Shown piece after piece: positions 24,992 through 33,888 of a DNA stretch of 47,416 nucleotides. The position numbers and the translations under genes are program-made. How positions within the stretch are numbered: the first letter of the stretch is position 1; the number at the start of each line of letters is the position of its first letter. The notes beneath the pieces were generated by a model. That model had not been told where the DNA came from. It saw only the letters and a program-made list of their open reading frames with translations, and made no database searches. Source of the DNA: Clostridia bacterium. GTDB taxonomy: Bacteria > Bacillota > Clostridia > Christensenellales > CAG-138. The stretch lies in NCBI GenBank assembly GCA_017554455.1, contig JAFZIH010000075.1:1-47416 (forward strand), given 5' to 3'.

Positions 24992-27900
24992 TCAGTATTC
25001 GATATCCAGCCGGAACGGGAAGTCGTCGCCGAGCGATTCCCGCGCCTGCGGCATGTCGTGTGAGATGCAGGCGGCGTCCAGATTTTTCAGCGTCAGAAGC
25101 GGCGAGATGTCCGTAAGCTCCCGCGTCCAGGAGACCTTGATGTATTCAAGTTCGGGATGCTGCTCGATAAACGCCTTGAATGTCTCGTTTGTGAAGCGAC
25201 AGTTGCCTGCGTGGATCTCACGGATCTTCACGTTTTTGACCGCGTCCATCCACAGCGCGCAGTCCGTGTTGAACACGTTCAGGCACCAGAATTCCGGGAA
25301 GACGGAGAGCACATGATACTGCGCAGGATCCAGTCGGTCCTCGAGATTGTCGACCGAAAGATCGAAGCCGCTCCAGTCCTGAAGGGGTTCGGTCAGATCG
25401 AGCGCCGCAAGTGGAGAGAGATCCGTCACCTGCGTGCCGCTGAGCGTCAGGTTCTGAAGATGCGGAAGCTTCTCAATGCCTTCGATGGACGTGATTCCGA
25501 GTCCGTTGACGTTGATCAGATAAAGCGAAGGCATGTCGAACAGCACGGAAACGTCGGTGATCTTCGGACAGGTACGAATTTCGACTTTCTCCAGATTCGT
25601 CAACACCTCGATGCCGTCCAGCGACTCGATCGGATTGCAGAAGATATCGAGCCGCCGGAGATTCAGAAGGCGGGACAGGAAGGAAAGGTCGGTAAGCGGT
25701 CCCTGCGTGACGCGGAACCGTTCGTTCGATCCGTTGCGGGAAAGGTAACCCGCGGTCCCGTTGGACGACCAGTCGTCATCGTACCACCAGCTGTCGGGAT
25801 TGTAGACGGTGTCGCCAACGATCCGGATCTCCCGCACCTTCGCAAGAACGGAATCCGGCAGGGCAAGGAAGTCTTCGACCGGCGTGCGGTCGATCGCAAA
25901 CAGGACCTCGCAGTCGTCCGGCAGCGCGCTGATCGGTGTGAAATCGGTAACGTCCGTCCACTGCAGATCGAAGAACCGCAGCTTCGAAAGCCCCTGCACG
26001 CCCTCGATCGAATCCACCTGCGTGGACCAGATCTTCAGCTCTTCAAGCTTCGTCAGATTCTGCACACCCTCGATCGAGGTGATCGGTGCGTTGGTGAGCT
26101 GTAGCTTTTTGAGATTCTGCATCGTAAACGCGGCGGACGCGTCGGTAAGATCAAAGCACGCCTCCACGCAAAGATCCTCCAGATTGCCGAGGTATTGGAT
26201 GCCTTCGAGCGATTCAAGCGCCTGGTTCTGGATGTTCAGGTTTTTAAGCCCCGTCAGCTTGGAAAGCCGCGAAAGGTCCGTCATGGTCCCAACCGGGATC
26301 TCCTCGCGCTCGCCCGTTTCGCGGTCGGTCACATAAAAGACCGGCGGATAAACGTTCCAATCTGTGTCCGTTTCCTGCATATCCCAATTGATGACCCGGT
26401 CTCCGTAGATGTTCAGATCCTGCACGTGGGCAAGCAGCGCGCTCGGCAGAGTGTCGAGCTCGTCGAGGGACAGGAGCTTCACGTACGGCTCATACGGATG
26501 CCACCATTCGTTCGGATACTCGATGTTGATCTCGCTGAAGTTGCCGCTTTCCTTCAGAAGGTTCGCATGCTGACTGAGATGCGCCGGCACGGAAAGCCGA
26601 TAGCCCTTCAGATGATTCAGCGGGGACAGATCCGTCACGCCGTCGATGTCAAAGAGCTCGATGTTGTAATACCCTTTCGGATCGAGGTTGGAAAGCGGGG
26701 AAAGGTCTTGTAGATCGACGATGGATTCCAGACGGATGGTGCTGACGGAAAGGTCTTTGAAGCTCGGCAGCGTAAAGAGCTGTTCAAGGCGCAGACTGCT
26801 GAGCGACAGCCCCTCGAGCGCCGACCAGTCGGAAAGACGCGGGCAGTCCCGGATCTCCAGATTGACGGCCTTGCTGTTTTTGATCCGGTTGAGGTTCTGA
26901 ATGCCGTCCAGCGAGGTCAGGAAATCGGATTCGCTGATCGTGACTTGCGTCACATCAAACGCGGGCAGTCCGACAAGCGTGGGAATGCCGTGCAGTCTCA
27001 GCTCGCTTTGCACATCCGGGAACAGGGAATAATCCAGCGGCGCGTCGCTGCCGCGGCTGTTGTTGCCGCGGAACCAAAGCTCAAACCGGTTGACCTTCGC
27101 GTCCTTGATATACGGCAGCGCGCTTCCGTTGCGGTCGGTCACGTTCAGGAAATCGTAGCGCGTGATCGCCGTAAGCCCGGACCAGTCGGCGACCTCGGAA
27201 ACGCCGAAGCTGAAATAATCCTTATTGACGATATCGGCAAGATAGTTCACGTGATCCGGACCGGCGCCGTACAGTTCCAGCGTTTTCAGCCGCGGCAGAG
27301 AAACGATGGGCGTCACGTCCTTGAGATCGAAACTTTCGGAGAACTTCACACGGTTCAGCGCCGTACAGCCGGACAGCGCGGAAATATCGGTCAGATTGTG
27401 AAGCCCCTCGCAATCAATCTCATTGAGCGCGGTATGGTTTTCCAGCCCGTGCAGGGAGCGGATCGAATCGGCGCTGCGCAGATACAGCGAGTTGAGCGAG
27501 CTTGCGCCGGACAGGAAGAAGACGTCCGACGTGCGGAAATCCTCGGCGTTAAAATGCCGAAGACCGGGACAGGCGATCAGCGCGTTCAGATCGGACAGCG
27601 CAAAGCAGTTGTCGATGTAAACCTCCTTCAGCTCCTTATGCTCCGCAAGACCGTTCAGGGAGGTGAGTGCGGGAAGGTTGTTCAAGTCAAGCTTTGCGAG
27701 CGACCTTGCGTTTGCAAGGCAGGAAAGATCAGGCAGCCGCAGATCTTCGAACCGGACCTCGGTGAGTTTATTACAAGCCAGAAGCCCGGACGCTTCCCGA
27801 ACGCCGTTTTCGCTGCCGGCGGACAGCGTCAGATTCGTCAATGACGGCGGTCCGAACGAATCGAGGTCCTGCGGCGCGTCGCCCGTCAGGTCCATATTGA

Positions 27901-28849
27901 TGTACCGCAGCCGTTCGCAGTTGTTGAGCGGAGAGAAATCCATCGCTTCGCCGGTATAATCCAGATTGATGATCCGCGTTCCCGCGAGCCCTGCAAGATC
28001 GGAAAGCCGGCTGTCAAAGATGCGCACGGAGTCCAGCCGAGAAAGTCCGGAAAGATCGGGCAGCGTGCCTTCCATACAGACCAGGTCCAGAAACTGCAGA
28101 TTGATCATGTAGCGCAGAAAATCCAGGTCGTCCCAACGGCACAGCGCGATCTCGTCCCCTGTGTCGTTGTCCAGCCAATGCGCGCCGTCACCGCCAGAGA
28201 TGCGGTGGACGTAGTTTTCCGCGTCGACCCGGGCGATGTGAAGTGCCGCCACCCATTCCTCGTCGCCGAACAGCGCGTAGAACCGATCGCCGATGATGAA
28301 CACCTGATGCACACGGGCAAGGTCCTCGGGCCTAAGACCCACTCTCTCCGGCACGCGCGGCACTGCGGTCGGCGCGGGCGTTTCCTGCGGTTCGGTCTGG
28401 GTCACGGCGGGCTTTGCCTTGATCGCGTTTACGATCAGCAGAACGGCGGCAGCGATCAGAACCGCGGCGCCCGCGATGCCGATGATCCACGGCAGCCGAT
28501 TCTTTTTGGCGACGGCGGACGCGATGCGCTCGGCAAGCTCGTCGGCGGAGTAGCGCTCCGCCGCGATCGTATTGCGCGCAAGCAGCGCGTTTTTGATCAG
28601 CTCCGGCGGCGTGCTTTCGTCCAGCGCGACCGGGATCAGCGACGCGGTCTTTGATTGAATCGCAAAGAACTGTGCCGCGGCGGGGGAATCCTCTTTGAGA
28701 TTCTCAGACAGAAAGAGCAGGACCGCGTCGCCGCGTTTCGGTTTGTCCGTTTTCCGCACGGGCACGCCCTTTTTGCGCAGAGCGTCCAGCACGGGACGCA
28801 CCGCTTCGGCGTCCGCGGGCGCGTACAGAGGACAGATCGTCTGTTTCAT
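24992..28849 (-). CDS. TIR-like/transmembrane/giant leucine-rich-repeat receptor-like protein
   Basis: This 1285-residue protein has three parts. Residues 1-110 look like a degenerate TIR fold: a beta strand at the start, LLFLSENL, then PVALDE. The segment where a catalytic Glu would stand reads AAAQFFAI and has none. Residues about 119-143 form one transmembrane helix, followed by a Pro/Thr-rich stalk. Residues 170-1285 are an outer leucine-rich-repeat array of SDS22/internalin type, for example LTDLSPLAAL and TSIEGIEKLPHLQNL. A module opening with an L-A-x-V...G-D motif recurs at about residues 177, 806 and 1002. It is the last gene of a three-gene operon, and its start has GGAAAGGAA upstream. 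N-in, C-out topology is predicted, not proven. Confidence 0.82.
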   Translation of the reverse strand: MKQTICPLYAPADAEAVRPVLDALRKKGVPVRKTDKPKRGDAVLLFLSENLKEDSPAAAQFFAIQSKTASLIPVALDESTPPELIKNALLARNTIAAERYSADELAERIASAVAKKNRLPWIIGIAGAAVLIAAAVLLIVNAIKAKPAVTQTEPQETPAPTAVPRVPERVGLRPEDLARVHQVFIIGDRFYALFGDEEWVAALHIARVDAENYVHRISGGDGAHWLDNDTGDEIALCRWDDLDFLRYMINLQFLDLVCMEGTLPDLSGLSRLDSVRIFDSRLSDLAGLAGTRIINLDYTGEAMDFSPLNNCERLRYINMDLTGDAPQDLDSFGPPSLTNLTLSAGSENGVREASGLLACNKLTEVRFEDLRLPDLSCLANARSLAKLDLNNLPALTSLNGLAEHKELKEVYIDNCFALSDLNALIACPGLRHFNAEDFRTSDVFFLSGASSLNSLYLRSADSIRSLHGLENHTALNEIDCEGLHNLTDISALSGCTALNRVKFSESFDLKDVTPIVSLPRLKTLELYGAGPDHVNYLADIVNKDYFSFGVSEVADWSGLTAITRYDFLNVTDRNGSALPYIKDAKVNRFELWFRGNNSRGSDAPLDYSLFPDVQSELRLHGIPTLVGLPAFDVTQVTISESDFLTSLDGIQNLNRIKNSKAVNLEIRDCPRLSDWSALEGLSLSSLRLEQLFTLPSFKDLSVSTIRLESIVDLQDLSPLSNLDPKGYYNIELFDIDGVTDLSPLNHLKGYRLSVPAHLSQHANLLKESGNFSEINIEYPNEWWHPYEPYVKLLSLDELDTLPSALLAHVQDLNIYGDRVINWDMQETDTDWNVYPPVFYVTDRETGEREEIPVGTMTDLSRLSKLTGLKNLNIQNQALESLEGIQYLGNLEDLCVEACFDLTDASAAFTMQNLKKLQLTNAPITSIEGVQNLTKLEELKIWSTQVDSIEGVQGLSKLRFFDLQWTDVTDFTPISALPDDCEVLFAIDRTPVEDFLALPDSVLAKVREIRIVGDTVYNPDSWWYDDDWSSNGTAGYLSRNGSNERFRVTQGPLTDLSFLSRLLNLRRLDIFCNPIESLDGIEVLTNLEKVEIRTCPKITDVSVLFDMPSLYLINVNGLGITSIEGIEKLPHLQNLTLSGTQVTDLSPLAALDLTEPLQDWSGFDLSVDNLEDRLDPAQYHVLSVFPEFWCLNVFNTDCALWMDAVKNVKIREIHAGNCRFTNETFKAFIEQHPELEYIKVSWTRELTDISPLLTLKNLDAACISHDMPQARESLGDDFPFRLDIEY

Positions 28850-28872
28850 GGTTCGGGTTCCTTTCCTGATTT

Positions 28873-30072
28873 TTATCGGACGACGCGCACGATATACGGC
28901 GCGTCCGGTTCAAGGTTCAGCGGAAGCATATCGATGCTGACCGTCACGACGGAAAGCGCGGGAAGGGCGGACAGCCCCGTAAGATCAGTTACGGCGGTAT
29001 GTTCAAGGTGCAGCGAACGGAGCTGGGGCAGGTCATTGAGCGCTTCAATGCTCTCGACGCTGCTGCCGGAAAGCCAGAGTTCCTCCAAAACAACGTGCCC
29101 GTTCAGCGGAGAAAGGTCGGAAAGCGGCTGCCGGATGAGCGCGAGCCGTTCAAGATACGGCATATCGGAAATCACCGAAAGCTTCGTTACGTCACCTTCG
29201 ATCACGGCGCCGCTGCCGACACGGCAGGTCCCGTCCGCGTCGAACCGAACGTCGGACGTGTCGGTAAGATGCATATGCCCGCACAAAAACAGCTCCGTGA
29301 CGCCGTTCAGCTCGCTTTTATAGACACCGCCGGAGGACTTCCCGATCGCTGCGCGCACCGCGTTTTCCAGCAGCTTGCTGCCGCCGAAGTTCACCGGGAG
29401 CAAGCTTTCGTAACCGGACACATCCGGCGTCGGCGCAGGGGAGGGCGCTTCCGTCACGTACGGCGTCGGCGTCGGCGTCGGGGTCGGGGCAAAGGTCGCG
29501 GGAACCTCGGCGGTTTTTTTGAATGGATCGATCCGTCCGGTCAGGATGCCGTACAGCACAGCAAGCGTCAGCGCCATGAAAAGCAGCGCGGCAAAAAGCC
29601 CCATGCGGTCGAAACGAATGTTTTCACCGCGGCGGCGGTAGAACGAGCGCCCGAGTATGCGTGCGTTTCGCACGCCGGAAAGGATCGCCGCGTCGTCCGC
29701 CTCGTTCTTGAGGTCGATCGTCGTACCTTTGGAAAGCAGCGCGGTCCATCGTTCGTCGATCGGAGCGTCGTCCAGCGGAACGATCAGAAGAGGGCGATTT
29801 TCCGCGACCGCCGTTGCGATCTCGCTGAAACAGTTGGGCGACGCAAGCGCGGTCTTCGAACGGAAGAACAGCACCGCGCCGCACGCGCGCATATGCGCGT
29901 CAATGTTGCTCGACCAGTCGTTGCCGGCGGGGATGCCCTCGTCGTACCAAAGCCGCAGCTTGCCGTCGTGCAGCGGCTTGATGATCGACAGGACCCGCTC
30001 GGTGTCACGGTGCGAGTAGCTGATGAAAACGTAGGGGCGTTTGCCCTCGAACGGGCGGAAAAAGGTCGTCAC
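28873..30072 (-). CDS. TIR-transmembrane-leucine-rich-repeat protein with canonical TIR
   Basis: The 399-residue protein starts at GTG 30072, which overlaps the previous stop codon (GTGA) and has GGAGG nine or ten bases upstream. The longer frame to 30606 lies over the upstream gene and is a shadow. Residues 10-145 are a canonical TIR domain: YVFISYSHRD, then LRLWYDEGIPAG, and SPNCFSEIATAV, where Glu84 is the predicted NADase residue. A transmembrane helix spans about 157-177 and a TPTPTPTPY-type Pro/Thr stalk about 190-217. The rest is a small LRR ectodomain with the N-cap LLENAVRAAIGKSSGG. It is the only operon member with an intact TIR core, so it is the likely signalling or effector subunit. 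NAD hydrolysis is inferred. Confidence 0.85.
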   Translation of the reverse strand: MTTFFRPFEGKRPYVFISYSHRDTERVLSIIKPLHDGKLRLWYDEGIPAGNDWSSNIDAHMRACGAVLFFRSKTALASPNCFSEIATAVAENRPLLIVPLDDAPIDERWTALLSKGTTIDLKNEADDAAILSGVRNARILGRSFYRRRGENIRFDRMGLFAALLFMALTLAVLYGILTGRIDPFKKTAEVPATFAPTPTPTPTPYVTEAPSPAPTPDVSGYESLLPVNFGGSKLLENAVRAAIGKSSGGVYKSELNGVTELFLCGHMHLTDTSDVRFDADGTCRVGSGAVIEGDVTKLSVISDMPYLERLALIRQPLSDLSPLNGHVVLEELWLSGSSVESIEALNDLPQLRSLHLEHTAVTDLTGLSALPALSVVTVSIDMLPLNLEPDAPYIVRVVR

Positions 30073-30899
30073 GGCGCGTCGCCTCCGATCAGCACGATCT
30101 CGTACGTGTCCGAAAGCGTCAGCACGCGCTCGGCGTCCGAAAGGACGGCGTCCTGTGTAAGCTCGATCCGCGTCAGGTTCGGAAGCAGCGCAAGCTCGGA
30201 AAGATCCTCCGGAAGCGCCGAAAGGCGCAGCGTCGTCACGCCGGGAAGCGATACCTCCGTGATGAGACCGTTGATCGCACTGCGGACTGCCGCGGTCAGG
30301 GTCGGATCGGAAAAGAAGACGGTGTCCGTTTCCTGCGGTTCGACCGCGGCGGGCGGGGAGAACCGCCCGTACAGCAGCGCGCCCGTCAGCAGCAACGCAG
30401 CGAGCACGGCCACCGTCACCGCAAGCGCACGTACCCAATGGGACGCTTCCTTCTGCGGAGGACCCAAAAGATCCTGCGTAAAGCCCTTCGCCCGCAAAAG
30501 CGCCGCCTCGATCTCGTGCGGCGAAGCGCCCTCCAAAGACAGCGTCGGCGTATCGGAGGGCAGGCCGATCGAAAGCCCGCTGTCCCCGCCGTCGGTGTTG
30601 AGACACAGGAGCGTCTGTCCGCGCATATGACAGGCAAGCGCACGGCCTTTCGCGGTCACGTCCGCGCGGAACGCATCGTCAAGATACAGCACCACGAGCG
30701 CGGCGCTGCGCATCCGTTCTTCATTCGCGCGAAGCGCTTGTGCGGTTGCGCCGTTGTCCGCGGCGTACCATACGCGCACCCCGCGCCGCCAGAGCCGTCC
30801 CAGGAGCGGACGCACGCGCTTTTGATCCGCGTCCGAAAAGCAAAGATACAGATACGGCTCTTTACCCGCATAGGGCGGGAACGCCTTGGTCGCCTTCAT
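30069..30899 (-). CDS. Degenerate TIR-transmembrane-LRR protein, first gene of the operon
   Basis: The 276-residue protein mirrors the next gene's layout in shortened form. Residues 14-105 follow the TIR pattern (YLYLCFSDAD, then VRVWYAADNGA, then ALVVLYLDDAF), but the Ser-Tyr-Ser loop is altered and no Glu stands at the catalytic position. A transmembrane helix lies at about 155-177. The outer part has the LRR N-cap FFSDPTLTAAVRSAI and a couple of repeats (VTTLRLSALPEDLSELALL). AAAGGAGA precedes ATG 30899. Its stop overlaps the GTG of the next gene, so the two are translationally coupled and probably made in fixed ratio. A regulatory or scaffold partner is likely, but unproven. Confidence 0.78.
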   Translation of the reverse strand: MKATKAFPPYAGKEPYLYLCFSDADQKRVRPLLGRLWRRGVRVWYAADNGATAQALRANEERMRSAALVVLYLDDAFRADVTAKGRALACHMRGQTLLCLNTDGGDSGLSIGLPSDTPTLSLEGASPHEIEAALLRAKGFTQDLLGPPQKEASHWVRALAVTVAVLAALLLTGALLYGRFSPPAAVEPQETDTVFFSDPTLTAAVRSAINGLITEVSLPGVTTLRLSALPEDLSELALLPNLTRIELTQDAVLSDAERVLTLSDTYEIVLIGGDAP

Positions 30900-30937
30900 C
30901 TTCGCTCTCCTTTCCGCATTGTGCGTATATCCTACTA

Positions 30938-30943
30938 ATTATA
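30938..30943 (-). promoter_or_regulatory. Possible -10 box of the TIR-LRR operon
   Basis: Reading leftward, TATAAT lies about 40 bases before the first gene in an AT-rich stretch. No good -35 hexamer is present 16-18 bp upstream, so the promoter may need an activator or another sigma factor. Confidence 0.4.
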
Positions 30944-31047
30944 ATATATCATGCCGCTGTGTGTATGGCTATACCTTTTTTGACTTTTTCCGACGGATTT
31001 CTTCATACGGACCGGAAATGAAATGTACATTTCGGCGCGATTGAACG

Positions 31048-31077
31048 GTGACAAACCGCGGCGTCCTGTGCTATAAT
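31048..31077 (+). promoter_or_regulatory. Promoter of the HAD/M3 operon
   Basis: GTGACA at 31048-31053 and TATAAT at 31072-31077 are 18 bp apart, with TG one base before the -10. It points away from the TIR-LRR operon and drives the genes from 31114 onward. Confidence 0.65.
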
Positions 31078-31113
31078 CAAATATCATACAACAAAGCATG
31101 CGGGGCGGCGGAT

Positions 31114-31779
31114 ATGCGGTATCAAAACGTGATCTTCGATCTGGACGGAACGCTGACGGATTCCGGCGAAGGGATCAAAAACAGCGCGAAATACGCATTT
31201 GAACATCTGGGTCTTGCCGTGCCGGAGGACGGCGAACTCCGGAAGATGGTCGGTCCGCCGCTCTCGGTCGGGTTTTCCGTTCTGGGCGTCAGGGATGCGC
31301 AGATCGACGAGGCGATCCGGCTCTATCGCGTGCGCTACAACGAGGGCGGCGGCAAGTACGAAAACCGCGTGTACGACGGGATCGAAGCGTGCCTCAAAGC
31401 GCTGAAAGCGGCAGGCGCAAAGCTTTATGTCGGCACGTCGAAGCCGGAATCGCTAGCGCGGGAGATCCTTGCGGGCTTTCATCTCGCAACATATTTTGAC
31501 TATATCGCGGGCGCGACGTGGGACGGAAGCCTGCAGAACAAGGGCGACGTGCTCGAATATCTTCTCACCGCGATCGGCGGCGCGGAAGGCACGGTCATGG
31601 TCGGCGATACGCATTACGACGTGCTCGGCGCGCACGCGCGCCGTCTTCCGTGCATCGGTGTGACGTGGGGCTACGGTACGCGGGAAGAGCTACAAAACGC
31701 CCATGCGGACGCGCTTGCAGATGCGCCGGAGGAGCTTTTGGCGGCGCTTTTGCTGACAGAAAACGAATCAAAAGAATAA
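31114..31779 (+). CDS. HAD-family phosphatase, phosphoglycolate phosphatase-like
   Basis: The 221-residue protein carries HAD motif I in FDLDGTLTDSGEGI (nucleophile Asp9, acid Asp11), a helical cap, motif II/III around VGTSKPES, and motif IV in MVGDTHYDVLGA. This layout suits phosphoglycolate phosphatases and pyrimidine 5'-nucleotidases; the cap does not let me choose. I chose ATG 31114 because the fold starts there; the longer frame from 31048 lies inside the promoter. Ribosome-site match is weak (GGGGCGG). The M3 peptidase gene follows by 13 bases. Confidence 0.88.
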   Translation: MRYQNVIFDLDGTLTDSGEGIKNSAKYAFEHLGLAVPEDGELRKMVGPPLSVGFSVLGVRDAQIDEAIRLYRVRYNEGGGKYENRVYDGIEACLKALKAAGAKLYVGTSKPESLAREILAGFHLATYFDYIAGATWDGSLQNKGDVLEYLLTAIGGAEGTVMVGDTHYDVLGAHARRLPCIGVTWGYGTREELQNAHADALADAPEELLAALLLTENESKE

Positions 31780-31792
31780 AAGGAGAGCGAAC

Positions 31793-33508
31793 ATGGAGAA
31801 ATTCAAAGATCTTCCGTACAAACGGCCGGACGTGAAACAGCTGAAAAAAGAGCTTGCTCTGCATCTCGGACAGTTCAAAGCCGCAAAGACCTTCGAAGAA
31901 GCGGACGCGGCATTTCTGGACTATATGCGCGTGATGGAGTCGTGGGAAACGCAGAGCACCATCGCGAGCATCCGCAACACCATGAACATGAAGGACGAGT
32001 TCTACGACGCGGAGATCAAGTTCTTCAACCGCGAGGGCTCCAAAATGATGCTGACGCTGAAGAAGGGCATCAAAACCGTGCTGAATCATCCCTTCCGGGC
32101 GCAGTTCGAAGAAAAATACGGGAAGCATCTTTTCAAGACGCTGGAGATGCAGCTTCGGCTCATCAAGCCCTCGATCGTTCTGCCGTCGATCCGCGAGAGC
32201 AATCTCGGCACGGCGTATTCCAAGACCGCCGCGGGCTGCTCCGTCGAGTTCATGGGCGAGAAATGCAATTTCTACGGGCTGCTCAGGCACATGCAGTCGA
32301 CCGACCGCGCGGAGCGCAAGGCCGCGTTCGAGGCGTGGGCAAAACTCTACGAGAGCGTTTCGGAAACGCTGGACAAGCAGTACGACAAGCTGGTCAAAAC
32401 GCGCTGCACGATCGCAAAGCGGCTGGGGTTTTCAAGCTATGTCGACTATATCTATCCCGCGCGCGGCAGGTTTGACTACGACGCAGAAAAGGTCGCGGCG
32501 TTTCGCGAGGCGGTCAGAACCTTCATCACGCCGGTCTGCGAAAAGCTCTTTCGTGCGCAGGCGGAACGCCTGGGGTTACCTAAGCTCGAATGGTACGACG
32601 AGGATCTCTGCTTCCCGGACGGCAACGCGAAGCCCGTCGGCACGCCGGAGGAGCTGACCGAAAAGGCACGGCAGATGTACGAGGAGATGTCTCCGGAGAC
32701 CGCGGAGTTCTTTAACTTCATGGTCGAGCACGAGCTTTACGACTTCGTCACGCGCGAGAACAAGCATCTCGGCGGCTACATGACGTTTCTTGCGGACTAT
32801 AAAGCGCCGTTCATCTTCTCCAATTTTAACGGCACGTCCGCGGACATCGACGTACTGACGCACGAGGCGGGACACGCGTTCGAAGGCTATTACGCCTCGC
32901 GTCGGCTGCCGCTTCTGCTGCAGACCGGTTCGACGAGCGAGATCAACGAGATCCATTCGATGAGCATGGAGCTGTTCGCCTATCCGTACATGGAACGCTT
33001 CTTCGGCGACAAGACGGACAAGTACCGCTTCGCGCACTTCTGCGACGCATTCAATTGCATCCCGTATCTCGTCTGCGTCGACGAGTTCCAGCACCGCGTC
33101 TTTGAGAATCCCGGCATGACCGCCGCGGATCGGCGCAAGGTCTGGCGCGGGATTGAACGGAAGTACATGCCGTGGCGCAGCTACGACGGCAACGCTTTCC
33201 TCGAGGGCGGCGGGTTCTGGATGCAGAAGCAGCATATCTTCCTCTATCCGTTCTACTACATCGACTACGCCATGGCGCAGCTTGACGCGTTCGCACTGTA
33301 TCGCAAAACCGTCGAGGGCGGCAACGCGTGGGAAAGCTACCTCGCGCTGTGCGGCATGGGCGGCAAGTACGGTTACTTTGAGACGCTCGAACGCGCGGGA
33401 CTTCCGAACCCGCTGGACCCCGAAAACGTCAAGGCGCTCGCGGCATTCGTCGAAGGGCAGGCGGAACACTTAAAAAATATGGCGGAGGTGTCATTATGCG
33501 TACGGTAA
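31793..33508 (+). CDS. M3-family oligoendopeptidase
   Basis: This 571-residue zinc peptidase has the M3 motif HEAGH at about residues 357-361, with the third ligand Glu probably in EINEIHSMSMELF some 25-30 residues later. A long helical N-terminal region precedes it, as in oligoendopeptidase F-type enzymes that cut short peptides in the cytoplasm. AGGAG lies just upstream of the start. It is in the middle of a long rightward operon, with the next gene's start overlapping its last codons by 13 bases. The tail after HEAGH includes FLEGGGFWMQKQHIF, typical of the family. Confidence 0.94.
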   Translation: MEKFKDLPYKRPDVKQLKKELALHLGQFKAAKTFEEADAAFLDYMRVMESWETQSTIASIRNTMNMKDEFYDAEIKFFNREGSKMMLTLKKGIKTVLNHPFRAQFEEKYGKHLFKTLEMQLRLIKPSIVLPSIRESNLGTAYSKTAAGCSVEFMGEKCNFYGLLRHMQSTDRAERKAAFEAWAKLYESVSETLDKQYDKLVKTRCTIAKRLGFSSYVDYIYPARGRFDYDAEKVAAFREAVRTFITPVCEKLFRAQAERLGLPKLEWYDEDLCFPDGNAKPVGTPEELTEKARQMYEEMSPETAEFFNFMVEHELYDFVTRENKHLGGYMTFLADYKAPFIFSNFNGTSADIDVLTHEAGHAFEGYYASRRLPLLLQTGSTSEINEIHSMSMELFAYPYMERFFGDKTDKYRFAHFCDAFNCIPYLVCVDEFQHRVFENPGMTAADRRKVWRGIERKYMPWRSYDGNAFLEGGGFWMQKQHIFLYPFYYIDYAMAQLDAFALYRKTVEGGNAWESYLALCGMGGKYGYFETLERAGLPNPLDPENVKALAAFVEGQAEHLKNMAEVSLCVR

Positions 33509-33888
33509 AACGGATCGTTATCTGCGTGCTTGCACTCGGCATGGCTTTGTCGCTCGCCTGTCGGAAAACGGACGGCGAGCTGCACGACGAGATCGCGGGA
33601 AAAACGTTTGTACGGGAAAACGGCGGTTTCGGCGGGGATTTCACGATCACGCTGGACACGGACGACTCGTATCGGTACTATGAGGGGTATCTCAGCAGCT
33701 ATGTCGGTTTCGGAGACTGGACGGTCGAAGACGGTACGGCGATCCTGACCGAGCAGGGCGGGCATCATTCCGTCTATCGCTTCGCCGTAAAAGACGGCGC
33801 GCTCATCTATCTTGCCGACGGCTCGGACAACTTCCTCTATGTGAATACGGCGGACGGCGACCGCTTCCTGCCGGAGGATGCTAATTGA
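33496..33888 (+). CDS. Small lipoprotein of unknown function
   Basis: The 130-residue protein begins with a signal peptide ending LSLAC (lipid-anchored Cys22), then a beta-rich domain with repeated aromatic and acidic residues such as DDSYRYYEGYLSSYVGFGDW. The fold resembles small lipocalin-like or copper-resistance NlpE-like lipid-anchored domains in general form, but I cannot assign it. GGAGGT lies inside the end of the M3 gene, and the start overlaps it by 13 bases, so expression is coupled. Confidence 0.75.
   Translation: MRTVKRIVICVLALGMALSLACRKTDGELHDEIAGKTFVRENGGFGGDFTITLDTDDSYRYYEGYLSSYVGFGDWTVEDGTAILTEQGGHHSVYRFAVKDGALIYLADGSDNFLYVNTADGDRFLPEDAN

Noticed and set aside
30073-30606. 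N-terminal extension of the middle TIR-LRR gene
   Set aside because: The extra region overlies the upstream TIR gene in another frame and is low-complexity. GTG 30072 with GGAGG and a GTGA overlap is a better start.
29003-30630. Long rightward frame over the TIR-LRR genes
   Set aside because: It is Arg-rich with no domain and lies opposite genes with clear motifs.
24992-30899. Thoeris-like defence island
   Set aside because: No ThsA-like SIR2/SLOG or macro-domain effector is adjacent, and all three proteins are membrane-anchored with LRRs.
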